In this document: positions 23,538-23,644 of the stretch, piece by piece | How the letters are laid out: every line of letters begins with the position of its first letter | How positions within the stretch are numbered: position 1 is the first letter of the stretch | NCBI GenBank assembly: GCA_028277025.1 | Contig: JAPYVG010000026.1 | Location: 1 to 23,644, forward strand | Length of the DNA: 23,644 nucleotides | Direction of reading: 5' to 3' | DNA from: Sulfolobaceae archaeon | GTDB taxonomy: Archaea > Thermoproteota > Thermoprotei_A > Sulfolobales > Sulfolobaceae | Program-made: the position numbers and the translations under genes | The notes under the pieces: model-generated | Databases searched by the model: none | Told to the model about the DNA's origin: nothing | Seen by the model: the letters and a program-made list of their open reading frames with translations, nothing else

Positions 23538-23644
23538 TTATCTTAAATCACCTTTTGCTAAACATTTAACTATAGGATGTCCCTCAATCTCGTAAACATT
23601 ACAATTATAATTAGCGTTTAATTTATCAAGTAGAACTTTATGTG
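23538..23644 (-). CDS. C-terminal end of an unidentified protein (partial)
   Basis: The minus strand is open from the window edge to a TAA at 23538-23540, giving 34 residues that include V-L-L-D-K-L-N-A-N-Y-N and V-Y-E-I-E-G-H-P-I-V-K-C-L-A-K-G-D-L-R. Codon use and residue mix look like a real Sulfolobales gene and unlike the adjacent GC-rich IS. The stretch is too short to name a family. It marks where ordinary chromosome resumes after the IS pile. Confidence 0.5.
   Translation of the reverse strand, partial: HKVLLDKLNANYNCNVYEIEGHPIVKCLAKGDLR

Overview
This window reads as chromosome from a thermoacidophilic crenarchaeon of the Sulfolobales. The signs are an AT-rich background, many genes with an A/T-rich TATA-like box centred about 23-30 bases upstream of an ATG or GTG start (leaderless layout), and decayed insertion sequences of types common in Sulfolobus relatives (IS110, ISH3/IS4-like, IS6, IS256-like). 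The species cannot be fixed from the sequence alone.

Layout. Bases 1-105 hold the tail of a probable transposase. Bases 449-19109 form a surface-glycan island. It has four family-2-like glycosyltransferases (449-1237, 7366-8328, 11314-12321, 12371-13282), four GT-B/GT4-like glycosyltransferases (2442-3563, 6316-7365, 13296-14459, 15879-16967), an N-terminal remnant of a ninth (8560-8874), two FkbM-like methyltransferases (4503-5177, 5575-6309), a broken class I methyltransferase (3627-4429), a large polytopic GT-C/YfhO-like protein (8882-11116), a sulfatase/alkaline-phosphatase-fold gene with a broken 5' end (14517-15825), and an operon of GDP-mannose 4,6-dehydratase, a GDP-perosamine-synthase-like aminotransferase and a glycosyltransferase (19109 down to 15879). 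Bases 19149-23382 are a pile of four degraded transposase genes, all on the minus strand. The last about 107 bases hold the C-terminal end of an unidentified gene.

How the parts may work together (inference). Gmd and the aminotransferase would turn GDP-mannose into GDP-4-keto-6-deoxymannose and then GDP-perosamine. The glycosyltransferases would build a variable oligosaccharide on a lipid or protein carrier, the methyltransferases would decorate sugars, and the large membrane protein may act at the membrane stage. No oligosaccharyltransferase, flippase or carrier-priming enzyme is visible, so the island is only part of a pathway.

The island looks unstable. Single-base lesions break one methyltransferase, probably the tail of its neighbour, and the start of the sulfatase-like gene. 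A glycosyltransferase is cut to its N-terminal part. The strongest structural signals not explained by genes are: matching inverted repeats at 19149-19170 and 21691-21728 that bound a nested-IS unit beginning 8 bases beyond the gmd TATA box; a long hairpin placing the start codon of the GC-rich transposase in its inner stem (23341-23405); paired stem-loops after the IS110 transposase that could be a bridge-RNA relic; and a three-tier folded element at 5388-5451.
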